Shown: in pieces, positions 42,518 to 53,439 of the stretch
How the letters are laid out: each line of letters begins with the position of its first letter
How positions within the stretch are numbered: position 1 is the stretch's first letter
Assembly: GCA_014529385.2 (NCBI GenBank)
Contig: CM043953.1
Location: 88,838,342-88,902,341 of the forward strand
From: Adiantum capillus-veneris
Lineage: Eukaryota > Streptophyta > Polypodiopsida > Polypodiales > Pteridaceae
Direction of reading: 5' to 3'
Length of the DNA stretch: 64,000 nt
Translations under genes and position numbers: made by a program
Notes under the pieces: generated by a model
The model's database searches: none
What the model saw: only the letters and a program-made list of their open reading frames with translations
What the model was told of the DNA's origin: nothing

Positions 42518-43750
42518 ACACCTTCGAAGGTGGAGAGAGCTAGCAGGGAATGAGGGTAGGGAAGAGGAAGAAGAAACATTTCGTAGGAGAAAGAATTAGT
42601 TCCTCACTTATCATACTCTTGTTGCTAGCATACATAATAGCATAGTAATGAAGAAGAAGGATATGGCAAGCTTAAGCATTGAAGCATGGCTCTTGGTTGG
42701 ATTTGCACTCCATAGCCAAGAGTGTTGGTGTAGGCTCTCAACCTCTACTTGCTTGGAGAGGGAGCTCTTGCCCTTTGCATATCACACAATGAGAGTGCTT
42801 GTGAGTGTGTGTGGGTGAGTATACCCCCTAGGCACCCCCCTAGCTTGCTTGGGTCGACCCCCCCTTGTAGCTCATGCCTGAAGCTCATTGGACCCTTCCA
42901 GGCCTAGCCAATCACAAGCAAGAGCCATTACAAGCAACATGGGTAGCCTTGGGACAAGTGTCCCCCTTTCCCCTTTGAGAGAGAGGACTAGATAAATGCT
43001 AAAACAATTAGATAATTCATGTAATTTATCATTGGACCCCTTTGAAGCCTAGCCAATAGGCTTCAAGCAACACATGAAGGTAACATGGGTAGGGGCCTGA
43101 CATGTGTCCTTGCTGCCTCTTCAAGTTGGGCTTCCCTTGTGTGTGTGAGTGGGTGTTCTCTCTCTAGCCCCTAGGAAAAGGGCTCGCCCCCCCTCTTGTA
43201 GGAATTCTTTTGACTTTTAGGTGATCAAGCACCTTACTCACCAAGCATGACAAAGCACTTGAACTAGGGGGTGTTCCCACAAGCATCTCAGGCAAGCTTC
43301 TCAAGGCACCTCAAGTACTTTAATCATGCAGCAAGTCAAGCACCTCAAGCATGGAGCCAGTCAAGCACCTCAAGCATCTTAATCAAGCACCTCAAGCATG
43401 AAAAACACCTCAAGCATGACAAGCACCTCAAGCATGACAAGCACCTCAAGCTTGGGCCGGGTTCCCACCTCAAGCTCAGCCCTAGCTTACTTAAGGTCAA
43501 AGGACTTTTACACACATTTATTGGAGGTCTTCAATGAAGCTAACCCTAAGGTCTTATGCTCCATTGGTTAGCCTTGCTCTTTGATAGACCATCTCCCTTT
43601 TGGGCCCCTTTACCATTGGCCCCGTGTTGAGATAGATCTATAAGCACATACCTATATCTTAACACTTGTTCCCGTTTATTCTCCCACATTAAGTGATCAA
43701 TTTAATATGAGAAAATCATTTGGGTTAGTTAGATATTAGATTTTATGACA
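42510..43750 (-). repeat. Gypsy D 5' LTR (right copy, truncated)
   Basis: Matches 37697-38937 almost exactly. The inner 384 bp present in the left copy are missing. The junction shares the short sequence GACC with the left LTR. Confidence 0.93.
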
Positions 43751-43755
43751 GTCCA

Positions 43756-43779
43756 AGTCTGCTACAGTGGTATCAGAGC
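43756..43779 (+). promoter_or_regulatory. End of A' 5' LTR and primer-binding site
   Basis: AGTCTGCTACA (43756-43766) completes the split LTR, followed by G and TGGTATCAGAGC (43768-43779), the Met-tRNA PBS of A'. Confidence 0.92.
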
Positions 43780-43821
43780 ACGGCCGATTTCTCTTCTACC
43801 GGGAAATCCAATCCTTTTTAC

Positions 43822-45480
43822 GTGGCACTTATGGATTCAAGCAAAGGACAGTCGACTTCTTCTGCGTCCGAAAAAGATGCGGGAAGCGATCACGAAGAAG
43901 ATTCACGCAAGTACGGCTCGCCTCAGCCTACACAGGTGGAGCTTGAAGAGATGGAGCATCGAAGATTGGTCGATGATGCGACAAAGTTGATGCTACATTT
44001 TGCGAAGGACCCTAAACTTACAAAATTTTTCTCACAGACCTCCTTCGACGAGGTGCACTCACAGTGGCGGCAAACCACGGAGCCACCCCTCAAACCGGCG
44101 CTCAAACAACCTCCTACGCCAAGGATATTTATAGAACAAGAATTAGAAGAGGTGGTTGATACACGGATTTCTTAGCTTTTTTGACGCGCAGTACAAAAGC
44201 AAAAAGCATGACAAAAAGCAGAAGAAAGGCAGTGACTTCCCAGGTTATTTGGGTCGTCAATCTACATTTGCCTCGGCGAGAAAGCAGAAGAAGCATGTGC
44301 AATTTGAAGGAGTACCAAGTTCTTCTTCTTCTTCTTCTGCTTCTGACAGTTCTTCTAGCTCTTCTAACTCGAGCGAAGAAGACAGAAAAGAGAAAAAGAA
44401 AAGCAAAAAGCAACGCTTCGGAAAGGACAAGAAAAAGGCAAAGAAGTCTAAATCTCGCCCAATTTCTGACAGTTCTACAGAGGACTCGTCTTCAGACAGT
44501 TCGGACTCTGATGATCACAGATTCTATGCAAAGAAGAAGAATTTCTATAAAGCCAACCAATATGACTTTCTAGAGGATAAAAGCAAGAAAGTCCGAGAGT
44601 TTAAAGAAGGTGGACAGTCAATTAAATTTGACACGTTTTATGGATATCGAGATGCTTCGAAGGCTTTGGCTTTCATACAGCAGTTTGACATAGCTTTCTT
44701 TGGAGGGCGTTACTCAGAGCACTCCAAGATTCGGAGGGCTACTTCTTACTTCAAGGGAAATGCTCGAACTTGGTGGTCCACGATTCTATTGAACAAGACA
44801 GTGCTAGTTAAATGGCTGAAGGCTTTTTTATTTCTTCTTGGTTGATTCGGGAGTACGAACGCGACATACGAACTGCTTGGAACCATCTTCGGATGACCAA
44901 GAAGGATACATTGGACGCATATTGCGAGAGATTCTGGAGCTCTTTTTTACCCGCCTCTTCATTTAAGAAGATCTCGTTCAAAGAACAGATTGAGAGGTTT
45001 ACCTTGGGACTTCCTATAGAGATCCGAGATCACTGCTTAGAGCAAAAGTCAGATTCCATTCAGGAATTGATGAGTCATGCGAAACGGGGAGTTTCCATTC
45101 ATTCATGCAGTTTGACCTGCCTCACAAATGAAATCATGAAGCAAAGAACAGAACAGACTTTGAACAATGAAAGTAGAAAGAAGAAGAGCAACCCAAAAAA
45201 GAAAGAAAAGGATGCACGACCCAAACTCACTCCTTGAGAGAGAGCTCTTTACATCAAAGAGGGGAAGTGCTTTGGATGTGGGGAAACTGGGCATATCTCC
45301 GCGAAGTGCCCTAAAAAGGCACTGAAAGATCAGAATGACAAGGATGAAGACAGGCCTGAGGGTTCGAGAGTAGCTGAGGAACGTGGACGAAAAGGCAAGA
45401 TGAAAGCAGGACCTGTTCCAAATTTCATGGGTACTGACCCAAGCACGATTGATGAGAGTACAGAACTTTAGCGAGCTTGG
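43822..45480 (+). pseudogene. gag: Gypsy A' gag, frameshifted
   Basis: 43822-44175 starts MALMDSSKGQSTSSASEK, matching copy A. A shift near 44160 leads to 44156-44845 with a Lys-rich and a Ser-run region (residues about 45-110), then KFDTFYGYRDASKALAFIQQ. A second shift near 44820 gives SWLIREYERDIRTAWNHLR to TGA 45235. The same phase continues after the stop with CFGCGETGHISAKC (zinc knuckle, about 45268-45309). Parallel structure with copy A is clear. Confidence 0.86.
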
Positions 45481-46521
45481 GACAAAGTAAAAGACCAAGA
45501 AGCCCTGATTTTCTTTGATGGAGGAGCCAAGACCAACCTTATTTCACGTGAATTGGCGGCACAGCTCGAGATCACACCCGATCGGATGGGACCACTATAG
45601 CAGAGGCAGTTCTAGCGGCTCCCGGCAAGGACGTAGCCATTACACTTGTCATTGGAAAACTTCGGTTGCATTTCTAGGATATTTGGGGCATGAGGACTTC
45701 TACATAATGATGTCCTTGGAAGGTTCTGATGTCCTCTTGGGAATTTCCTGGTACCATAAGAACAACGCCGTGGTCGACTATCAGGCGAGAAAAGGGACTT
45801 TGACTACAGAAAAGGGCATAACCATTTGTACTTAATGTGAAACTTAAGGGCGAGTCTGTCCCTATTGTCTTGGCTTCGGCCGTTTCGAAATTAATGAAAT
45901 CCAGTCTGTTTGTATACTCGATCTTTTTGAAAGAGTTGAATGATGATCATAAGACAAATTTGTCGGAACTTGATAAAGAACGCCAAGATTTTCTCCACAC
46001 TCATGCCGATTGCTTTTCAGAGGGCCTGTCAGACGAGTTACCACCCGCTCGTCCTGAGGATCATACCATTGATCGATACCTACGAGCACACAACCAAACC
46101 GGCCTCCCTATTGTGTGAGCCGAGCCCAGAACGAAGAAATTATGAACCAAGTGAAAGACCTCTTGGAAAAGGGTCTTATCCAGCCTAGTACTTCACCGTA
46201 TTGCTCTCTAGTGTTGTTGATTTTGAAGAAAGATGGATCTTGGAGAATGTGCATTGATTATAGAGCTCTCAACAAAATCACCATCAAGAGCAGATTTTCG
46301 ATTTTTAGAATTGATGATATTCTTGACCGACTATAGGGATCCTCGTGCTTTAGCAGGATCAATTTGAAAAGCGGATATCATCAGATTCGAATCGTCCCGG
46401 GAGATGTCTAAAGACAGCTTTTCGAATGACTCCTGGGTTATTTGAAGTGATGCCTTTTGGCCTAACCAATGCTCCTGCGACATTTAACCGGATGATGGAC
46501 ATGATTTTTTGAGAGTACAGA
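45481..46521 (+). pseudogene. Gypsy A' protease and RT N-terminal part
   Basis: Protease-like FFDGGAKTNLISRELAAQL at about 45510-45565, with DGG instead of DSG. 45837-46118 carries the linker ending LPPARPEDHTIDRYLR. 46115-46336 encodes NEEIMNQVKDLLEKGLIQPS and MCIDYRALNKITIKSRF. After TAG 46335 the text [18 protein letters not shown] continues, with N for the motif A catalytic Asp (RIDLKSG in copy A). It stops at the solo LTR, in the middle of the EYRLF codons. Confidence 0.82.
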
Positions 46522-47668
46522 TGTCACGTGCAGATCTAACCCTATGTGTATGTGGACAAGCTACTTCATGACAAGGGTTCAATTCAGTTCAGTTAACCTA
46601 GCTTAGGAAGTGTTCTGGCACTTTTGTGAGTCTGCTCGCAGACCGTACATGTCCAGGCACTTAGAGTAGATGCATATCCTCTGGTTGCACACAGCATGAC
46701 CATCAGATTACAATCCTATTTTCCCTATTTTAGCCAATTTTCACTTATTATTATTAAGTGACTTTTGTTGGCAAACTATGTAAGAAAACCTAGCACTAAC
46801 ACTTTTAGGCAGAAGAGGCAGCAGGGACTTGTGTCCAACAGTGCACCTTCTCAGCAAGAACCCCCCCCCACGCAGTCAACCTAGCGTTTTCAGCCCTCAA
46901 CAAGAACCAGCCAGCATTTTTCATCCATTGCAGATCAGCCCCAGCGTTTTGCATTTGCAGACCAACAGACTCGGCAGATCCCCTAGCGTTTTTGCAGCAG
47001 GTCAGAATCAGCCCTAGCGTTTTTGGATCAGCAGAACAACATAGCGTTTTGCAGATTCTTCGGGAGGGAACCAGCATAAGTGTCAGCGTTTTCAGTTTTC
47101 AGCAGTCAAACTCTGCAGAGTAGGAACCCCGAACCTTGCATATCTCACCTTCCCGCAGCAGATCCTCGCCGCACGGTCAGAGCAGCCAAGGTTTGCAGAT
47201 TCAACCCGGAAAACACAGATTTCAGCATCTCTGTTTTCAGCGCGTCGTCGTTGCATCGTCCTCATTGCCGTCATCATCAACATAGAGTCAGAATTCAGCA
47301 AATACAAGATTTGCAGATTTCAGCCATTAGCGTTTTCAGATTTCAGCCCGTCTCGTCGTCGTCCTCATCGTCGTCGACATCATCGGCAAGTCCATAGCAT
47401 TGTAGAGATTTGTGCAATCTATAGTAGACCTCTCTCTCCATAGAGAGTGGGGCCTTCGGAGGACGGTTTGACAACTTTTCTGGTGTCGTATTTTTCTCTC
47501 TCTATCTCTCAATCTCAGCACCTTCATTCACAGTGTTTTCCACTTTGTTTGTGACCACTTGCACTCTCTCACTATAGGAACAGAAGGCTCTTCCTTCCGT
47601 AAGTAAAAGGAACCTTGAGCACAGTTCGGAGCACTCATCTTGAGCAAAGTTCAACTCTCATTTACGCA
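46522..47668 (+). mobile_element. Solo LTR of family E inside the A' reverse transcriptase
   Basis: About 1147 bp starting TGTCACGTGCAG and ending TTTACGCA, homologous (in the opposite orientation) to the LTR at 59607-60877. It separates EY-R from LFVDTFFD of the RT. Left and right flanks suggest an imperfect duplication (acaga / gcaga), so the right edge may be off by a few bases. It contains many AGCGTTTT blocks. Confidence 0.8.
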
Positions 47669-48720
47669 GACTATTTGTTGACACTTTCTTTGACTACATC
47701 ATTGTTTTCTCCAAGGATGAGGCAGAACACAGAGATCATCTACTACAGGTCTTTCAGGCATTACGAGACCACAAGTTGGTGATTAATGCAAAGAAAAGTG
47801 ATTTTTTCCTACCAGAGATACACTTTTTGCGACACATTGTCTCAGCAGTAGGAGTGCAGATGGACCCGGCTAAGATAGAGACTATCCGTGATTGGCCCGA
47901 TTCGAAGAATGTCCATGAAGTTAGAAGCTTCTTGGGCTTGTGTTCATACTACAGGCTGTTTATTCGAAAGTTTGCACAGGTTGCTTCCCCTTTGCACATG
48001 TTGACGTAGAAAGGAGTCCCTTTCTCAAGGGGACCCACAGAGGTGACTGCCTTTCAGACATTGAAAGAGAAATTGACTACAGGACCAATTTTGACTTTGC
48101 CGGACTTGCAGAAGTCATTTGAAGTATATTGTGATGCTTATGGTCATAGTCTAGGTGCAGTCTTAATGCAAGAAGGCCATATCATTGCCTACGAAAGCCG
48201 ATTGTTTTCAAGGCCGGAATTGACAGCACAGATTTATTAGAAAGTGCTTTTGGCGGTTATCCATGCTCTTACTCAATGGCGACATTACCTACTCGGAGCG
48301 GATTTTACTGTCTTTACAGACCATCAGAGTTTACGCTACTTCTTGTCACAGAAGCAGCTATTGGAAAAGCAGATGCGGTGGGCGAAGATCTTGTCACAAT
48401 TTCACTTCCAGATTGTCCATGTGCATGGACAAAAGAATTTGGTGGCAGATGCTTTGTCTCGGAATCCGTTAGTTCTGACTATTTCCACGATACATCATAG
48501 GATCTTCGAGGATATGGTCGATAAGTATGCCACAGATACAGATTTTGCGGATATTTTCACTCGAATACGGGATGGGGAGACAATAGCGGAATATTTCATT
48601 CCGGATGGCTACTTGATGAAGAAAAACATGTTGTGCGTTACACATTTGTTGAGGGAAAAGGTTATGACCGAATGCCACTGTCCACCTTTACGGGTCATCG
48701 CGGCATTGCTACCACCTTGA
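47669..48720 (+). pseudogene. Gypsy A' RT C-terminal part and RNase H
   Basis: Resumes with LFVDTFFDYIIVFSK: the FFDD catalytic pair reads FFDY, so the second Asp is lost. 47776-48009 has INAKKSDFFLPEIHFL and SFLGLCSYYRLFIRKF. Stops TAG 48007 and TAG 48238 break one continuous phase. RNase H YCDAYGHSLGAVL and TDHQSLRYFL follow to 48720. Confidence 0.86.
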
Positions 48721-49960
48721 AAGGGGTAGATAGATACTTCTTTTGGCCGAGACTCAAGAAAGACGTGGACGAGTTTGTGCGCAGTTGCTTGGTCTGCCAG
48801 CAAGTCAATTGAGTTTGATAGGCATAAAGCACAGGGGTTGTTACAACCTTTGTCCATACCCACCCACCCCTGACAAAGTATTGCAATGGATTTCATTTTT
48901 GATCTCCCGAGAACACAGAGTGCTCACGATGGTATCTAAACTGTTATTGATAGATTTAGCAAGCAGGCTCATTTCATTTCAGTGAAGAAAACAGTCAAGC
49001 CGGATCACTTAGCGAGATTGTTTGTGTCCCACATCTTCAGATTACATGGCATGCCTGAGACAATTGTCTCCGACAGGGACCCCAGATTCACAAGTTTGTT
49101 TTGGAAGGCTATTTGAGAGAACATTGGCACGCAGTTGCAGTTCTCGCCATCGTTCCACCCATAGACTGACGGGAAATTTGAGATTGCCAATTCAGTGATA
49201 CTAGATTTATTGAAGTCTTACATCTCGGATTAGAAGACTCAATGGGAAAAGTATTTACCTTTGGTGGAGTTTTCCTACGACAACAAGATACACTCTTCGA
49301 CGGGGAAGGCACCATTTGAGATTATTGAAGGTGGTGCGAAGGTTTCACCCTTCCTAAGCGTGAAAGATAAGATTTTTGAAGGCGATGAGTACATGCGCGA
49401 CTTGGACACGGCTTTTGCCAAGGTCCGCGAGGCTTTGCAGAAATCGCAAGAAAGACAGAAAAAGGCAGCAGATCGCCATCATCGCGATTTGAAATTGAAG
49501 GAGAACGATTGGGTGCTCTTATGTTTTGAGAAGGCACGTCTGAGAAAGAAAAAGGAAAAGGAGAGGCTTTTTCCAAAGTTTAGTATGAGATACTACGGCC
49601 CTTTCTAGATCTCTGAAAAGATAAATGATGCCTCCTTCCGACTGAAGCTGCCCGATACTTGGAGGATTCATAATGCTCTTCATGTGAGTCTCCTGAAGCC
49701 TTTCAAAGGCGATGTGCCCGAAGCTAGGGAGCCTAATGAGCAAAACCCGAAGTGGAAGAAAACGAGGAGATCCTTGTTCCAGAACAGATATTGGCACATA
49801 AAGACAGAAAGATTAAGGGTAAAGTGATAAGGCGGTTCTTGGTTAAATTCAAGAATTATCCTACATTGGATGCGAAGTGGATGGAGGAGGAGGACCTAGC
49901 AGATACTCCTTAGATTGTGAATCTTTACCTTGAAGCTTTTGGTTTAGCATAGTCTATTCC
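48721..49960 (+). pseudogene. Gypsy A' integrase and chromodomain
   Basis: Short frames carry the zinc finger (RLKKDVDEFVRSCLVC), [14 protein letters not shown] with the first catalytic Asp, [13 protein letters not shown] with the second, and GKFEIAN with the Glu. TGA 49115 and TAGs at about 49162 and 49231 interrupt. 49261-49608 is open (EFSYDNKIHSSTGKAPFEI to FSMRYYGPF). A shift near 49740 precedes FLVKFKNYPTLDAKWMEEED, the chromodomain, which ends at about 49950. This copy retains the integrase region that copy A has lost. Confidence 0.85.
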
Positions 49961-50531
49961 AAATGGAACCCCGAACTTAGCTTGGCCGAAAATCTGGTGC
50001 AGCGGGTATGCACAAGAGGGGAGGTACTCCGCTCCTTTGTCGACAGATGCCTCGATTTTTGATACTAGAGTCATTGATGTCTCTTTGAGCTTCAAGGATA
50101 CTGAGAGCTGACAATATTCTTCTGTAATGACTTTATGAACTGGAATTTTTGATAATATGATACTAATTTGTTCTTGACTTGTTTAAGTGGAGGAATTGAT
50201 AGACGAAATGACTACAGCATTTTGGTCTGAATGATCTCGATAGACATGGTTGCAATAGGGATTAGTCAATCGGGCATCTATGAGGTCCTGAGTGGATCTA
50301 GATGCGATTGCTAATTGTGTTGCCAATAAATCATGGTCTGAGATCCGAATGAATGTTGAATGTGATTTGTCATGTGATGTCGTGTGATGTGATTGTCGAC
50401 TAGTACATGTGCTAGATGTGTGTTCCTAGTGCATCGGTACTAACAGTCAGTGTCTGCTAAGACAGTTTATGGCCTCTGTCTGTTTTGCAGGCGTAATCGA
50501 GGGTGATTACAATGCTTTCAAGAGGGGGGTA
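49961..50531 (+). other. Gypsy A' 3' untranslated region and polypurine tract
   Basis: Homologous to 26440-25849 of copy A. It ends TTTCAAGAGGGGGGTA just before the 3' LTR. Confidence 0.85.
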
Positions 50532-51185
50532 TGTCACAAGCTGATGACGTGGCTGCCTAGTACACACACACTCACACACACACACACACACCCTCTCTTG
50601 GCATGGAGCAGGTAGTGACACTGGCAGAAACGATGATGTGGTAGGCAATGACGTGGCAAGGCCGTATGGCAGCCCCGGAAAAAGTGTTGCAGAGCTGACG
50701 TGGCAAATTTCCGTACGGCAGTTATACGACAGCTTTTTCACTGTCTTTTTTGCGGCAGTTTTGGGCCAGCGTTTGGTAACGTAAAACTCTACGCAGGATA
50801 GAGAGAGAGAGCTTTAATTTTTAAGCCTTGTTTTATTTACCAAGTTTTGAGAGGAATTGCCATTTATTTTTAAAGTGCTTTTAATTTACAGCTTTTGGGG
50901 CTTTGCTTTTGGCATCCCTTGTAAACCTTTATAAGTGTGGCTTGGCCTCTCACTTTTTAGAGCATCTGGATGTAGAGTCTGAGACTGAGACCGAGCCACT
51001 CCGTGTATTTTGTGCAACAGATTAATATAAAAAGAAATACCAAAAGGGGCACCAGTCTTTGGGGCCAATATCTCTAGGCACGGAACTCCGCCGGGCCAGT
51101 GTTGAATCAAATTGTGAACTGTTTTGAAGTGAATTCCTGTCGTGTCGCAGTACATTCTTGACTTGGAGTGTCCAAGTCTATTATA
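50532..51185 (+). repeat. Gypsy A' 3' LTR
   Basis: Starts TGTCACAAGCTG and ends AGTCTATTATA, the last bases mutated from the usual TTACA. A (CA)n run of about 30 bp lies at 50562-50591. Confidence 0.92.
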
Positions 51186-51848
51186 GAATCGCCAGGGGAG
51201 CCTCGGAAAGACCTTGGGATGCGTGTACAAGACAGTAGGCACCTAGCAATGGCAAAACAGAAAATTACAACATGCTGAAATTGACCTGCAGCTCAGTGGA
51301 AAGCTTCCATATTGCAAGGGAAAGTGTCCTTCACATGTACTTTTGACCTACAAGAATTTTTGTGCCGTTATGCTAGCGAAATTGGGTCAAAAACCTGCCA
51401 TGGACAGGTTTGAACAGTTGGTGAGGGTGTTCGGATCGTTTATTTGCCAGAGGAGCCTCCGCAAAGCATTGGGCGCTTGTATAGGACAATTAAGGGAGAT
51501 TTCCCGCAAGGAATCTCGTCTATTTCAAGGGGCAAATGACCCTACAAATGCGAGAGCTCGAGGGCTATCCACAGAAGTGATCGGCACGCGAATCGGAGCG
51601 CAAACTAGAGAATTCAGCGAGCTGTAATTTCTTGCCTGGTTTTGTAGTGCTCTAAAGTGCGTGTAAAGTCATCGTGTACTTGGGATTTTTTCCGTGGAAA
51701 CTTCTACTATGGTTATGTTGCCGAAATCGGGCTAGAGTAGAGGAATTTCAGACTGATAAAAGGGGACAGCTTGTAGAAGTTTACAGGTTTTTCTTAAGTT
51801 TAATAAGAATAAAGAAATACCGAAAGGGACGCCAGTCATTGGGGCCAA
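51186..51848. other. Unassigned spacer with a short A-family LTR fragment
   Basis: Two related stretches (gccaggggagcctcgg near 51190 and gccagaggagcctccgc near 51447) suggest an old duplication. At 51803-51850 the text aaagaaataccgaaagggac and the next bases match the A-family LTR and then join LINE sequence at gggtttcgccag. No gene is seen. Confidence 0.5.
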
Positions 51849-51956
51849 CAGGGTTTCGCCAGGGGCCACAGCATCAGACTGGCACTTAGAGTGGTCCTCA
51901 GGCACCTACTCAGTAGTAGTGGGTTCCCATGGGGAACCGTTTTGGTCCTCTAGAGC

Positions 51957-52907
51957 ATGATGAGGTCCTTGCCCCAGCCCCTTCCCCAACTTCACCCTCG
52001 ACAGCCCCTCCCCCCCCCAGAGTTCCCTCCATCTTCCTCATCCTTCCCCCTGCCTCCTGCTGCTGCCGCCTCTTCCCCCCGCACTTCTACCTTTGTTGCT
52101 CCTTCCTGCCCCTCTTCTCCACCGCTCCCCCCATCTCCCTCTCCCCCCTCCTCCTGCTTCAGTTCCACATTTGACCTAGGGGACAAGGCCTTCTCTTGCG
52201 GCTAGGAGATCTCTTGGCGGCGCCTTTGCCACGAGTCACTGAGTGAGAGAGGGACAGCCTTTCCTGCGACCCCCTCTGCAGGTACAGACATCTTCTCTGC
52301 AGCTATCCCTCGTGGTCTGACGAGCATTGACATCCGGCGCCGATGGGACTTCTTCGACTACAGCTTTACTCGTTTTCTCGGCGACCCCTCGGCAGACCAT
52401 GAGGCAGCCTGCTTCAGGATCCATGTTCTGTTCCTTGCCGCTAGGGGGACAGAGGCCTTGGACTCAGCAGTTGGCTTCTCCTTCTCCCTCTGCGGCAGAG
52501 ACCAGACAGAGTGGACTCTCGACTCAGTGTTGGGATGGTTGCACACACAGGTACTAGAGTTCTCTCACCACATGGGGGAACTAGGAGTTACAGATTTGCT
52601 CCAAACTCTATGGCCATTGGCCAAGTTTGCGGTGACACCTCCTGACTCAGCAGGATGTAGACACATTGTGGTTTACTTCTTTGCCGATACACAGTGCTTG
52701 CCATGCTATGTATACATTCATAAGGACTCCTGGACAGAGGAGGTTGCTTTACGTACGGCTCGCTCTGCTTGGGCTTGGGCTAGGCACTCGTTGCACTCAC
52801 ATCTATCTAGAGGACGCTCGGATGCAGATTACTCCCCATCCAAGCCAGCCTCGAAGATAGCCCGTCTAGCTGCTGCGGCAGCATCTGTTCTCTCTCGCTC
52901 TCCATGA
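51957..52907 (+). pseudogene. LINE H ORF1 C-terminal region
   Basis: One phase reads from 51957 through a Pro/Ser-rich stretch to TAG 52203, then on from EISWRRLCHESLSERG to TGA 52905-52907 (ending AAAAASVLSRSP). The downstream 230 residues include RRWDFFDYSFTRFLGDPS and DQTEWTLDSVLGWLHTQ. They have no motif I know. It would be the tail of the RNA-binding ORF1 protein. Its stop overlaps the ORF2 start as ATGA. Confidence 0.72.
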
Positions 52908-53435
52908 GGATCGTCTCATGGAACGTGCAGGGACTAGGTGGGCCCCAGTTTCAGCGCCAGCGGGGCCGATTGCGTCAGGAGCTTCAGCGTTGTTTTGTGG
53001 GAGCAGAGATTGATCTCCTTATGCTTCCGGAGCACCATCTGTGCGAGAGCCGCATCAGACGTTGTGGTCAGCTCTTGCGTGGACGATATGATACTTTTTG
53101 GTCAGCTACTTTTGGACCTGGAGGCATCCAGGGTGGGGTATGTATGACTATTGCGGACTCTTTGCAGCATTGCATAGTGGGCAGAGGAATCATTGTGCTA
53201 GGCAGGGCTCAGTGGATTACTATGCAGGTTCAGGGTGGCCTAGTGGGTTTCCTGAACATCTATGGGCCCAATGTGGCGAGTGCTCGTGCAGCGTTTTGGT
53301 CACAGATAGCTGAGTCTCTGCCGCCACTGGCAGAGCATTGGTGCATAGGGGGGACTTCAACATGTTGGAGGACCCTTCTGACAGGATTGGTGGTAGCCAT
53401 GCTACTGTGCATGGAGTTGAGTTGGCAGCTTGGGA
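52904..53435 (+). pseudogene. LINE H ORF2 apurinic-type endonuclease domain
   Basis: Starts MRIVSWNVQGLGG, the entry block of the L1-type AP endonuclease (Asn present). LLMLPEHHL holds the metal-binding Glu, and GFLNIYGPN follows. A shift near 53350 hides the GGDFNMLED block (Asp and Asn of the active site), readable in the next phase together with DRIGG. It is cut at about 53435, before the SDH motif. The domain nicks target DNA to prime reverse transcription. Confidence 0.85.
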
Positions 53436-53439
53436 GACA

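Larger units (their letters stand above)
37313..43750 (-). mobile_element. Young gypsy chromovirus D inserted in the A' 5' LTR
   Basis: A minus-strand element with the target duplication gtcca at 37308-37312 and 43751-43755. The left (3') LTR is 1625 bp. The right (5') LTR is 1241 bp because a deletion took its inner end together with the PBS, gag and first half of the protease. Over the shared part the LTRs differ at only about five positions, so the insertion is recent. The long RT-to-chromodomain frame is intact. Confidence 0.95.
36691..51185 (+). mobile_element. Gypsy A' : decayed A-family chromovirus with nested insertions
   Basis: Plus-strand copy of the A family. The 5' LTR is in two pieces (36691-37312 and 43756-43766) because gypsy D inserted into it. 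PBS 43768, gag, protease, RT, RNase H, integrase and chromodomain follow, then a PPT and the 3' LTR 50532-51185. A solo LTR of family E splits the RT. Flanks taaac and gaatc do not match, so no target duplication is seen. Decay is much heavier than in copy A. Confidence 0.92.
51849..53435 (+). mobile_element. LINE H fragment (ORF1 end plus ORF2 endonuclease)
   Basis: Same LINE family as the minus-strand G copy: the plus text cagtagtagtgggttcccat and its neighbours match its reverse complement at 9290-9345. ORF1 C-terminus and the ORF2 start are present. The copy is cut on the right by gypsy F at about 53435 and on the left by an A-family LTR scrap. Confidence 0.85.

Noticed and set aside
45862-46089. 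Minus-strand 75-residue frame and similar antisense frames across the gypsy pol regions
   Set aside because: Shadows of the sense-strand pol frames without family motifs.
46522-47668. Group II intron or host exon inside the A' reverse transcriptase
   Set aside because: The insert matches the family E LTR at 59607-60877 along its length.
53260-53435. C-terminal extension of the gypsy F frame beyond the RT entry block
   Set aside because: It reads antisense through LINE endonuclease sequence.
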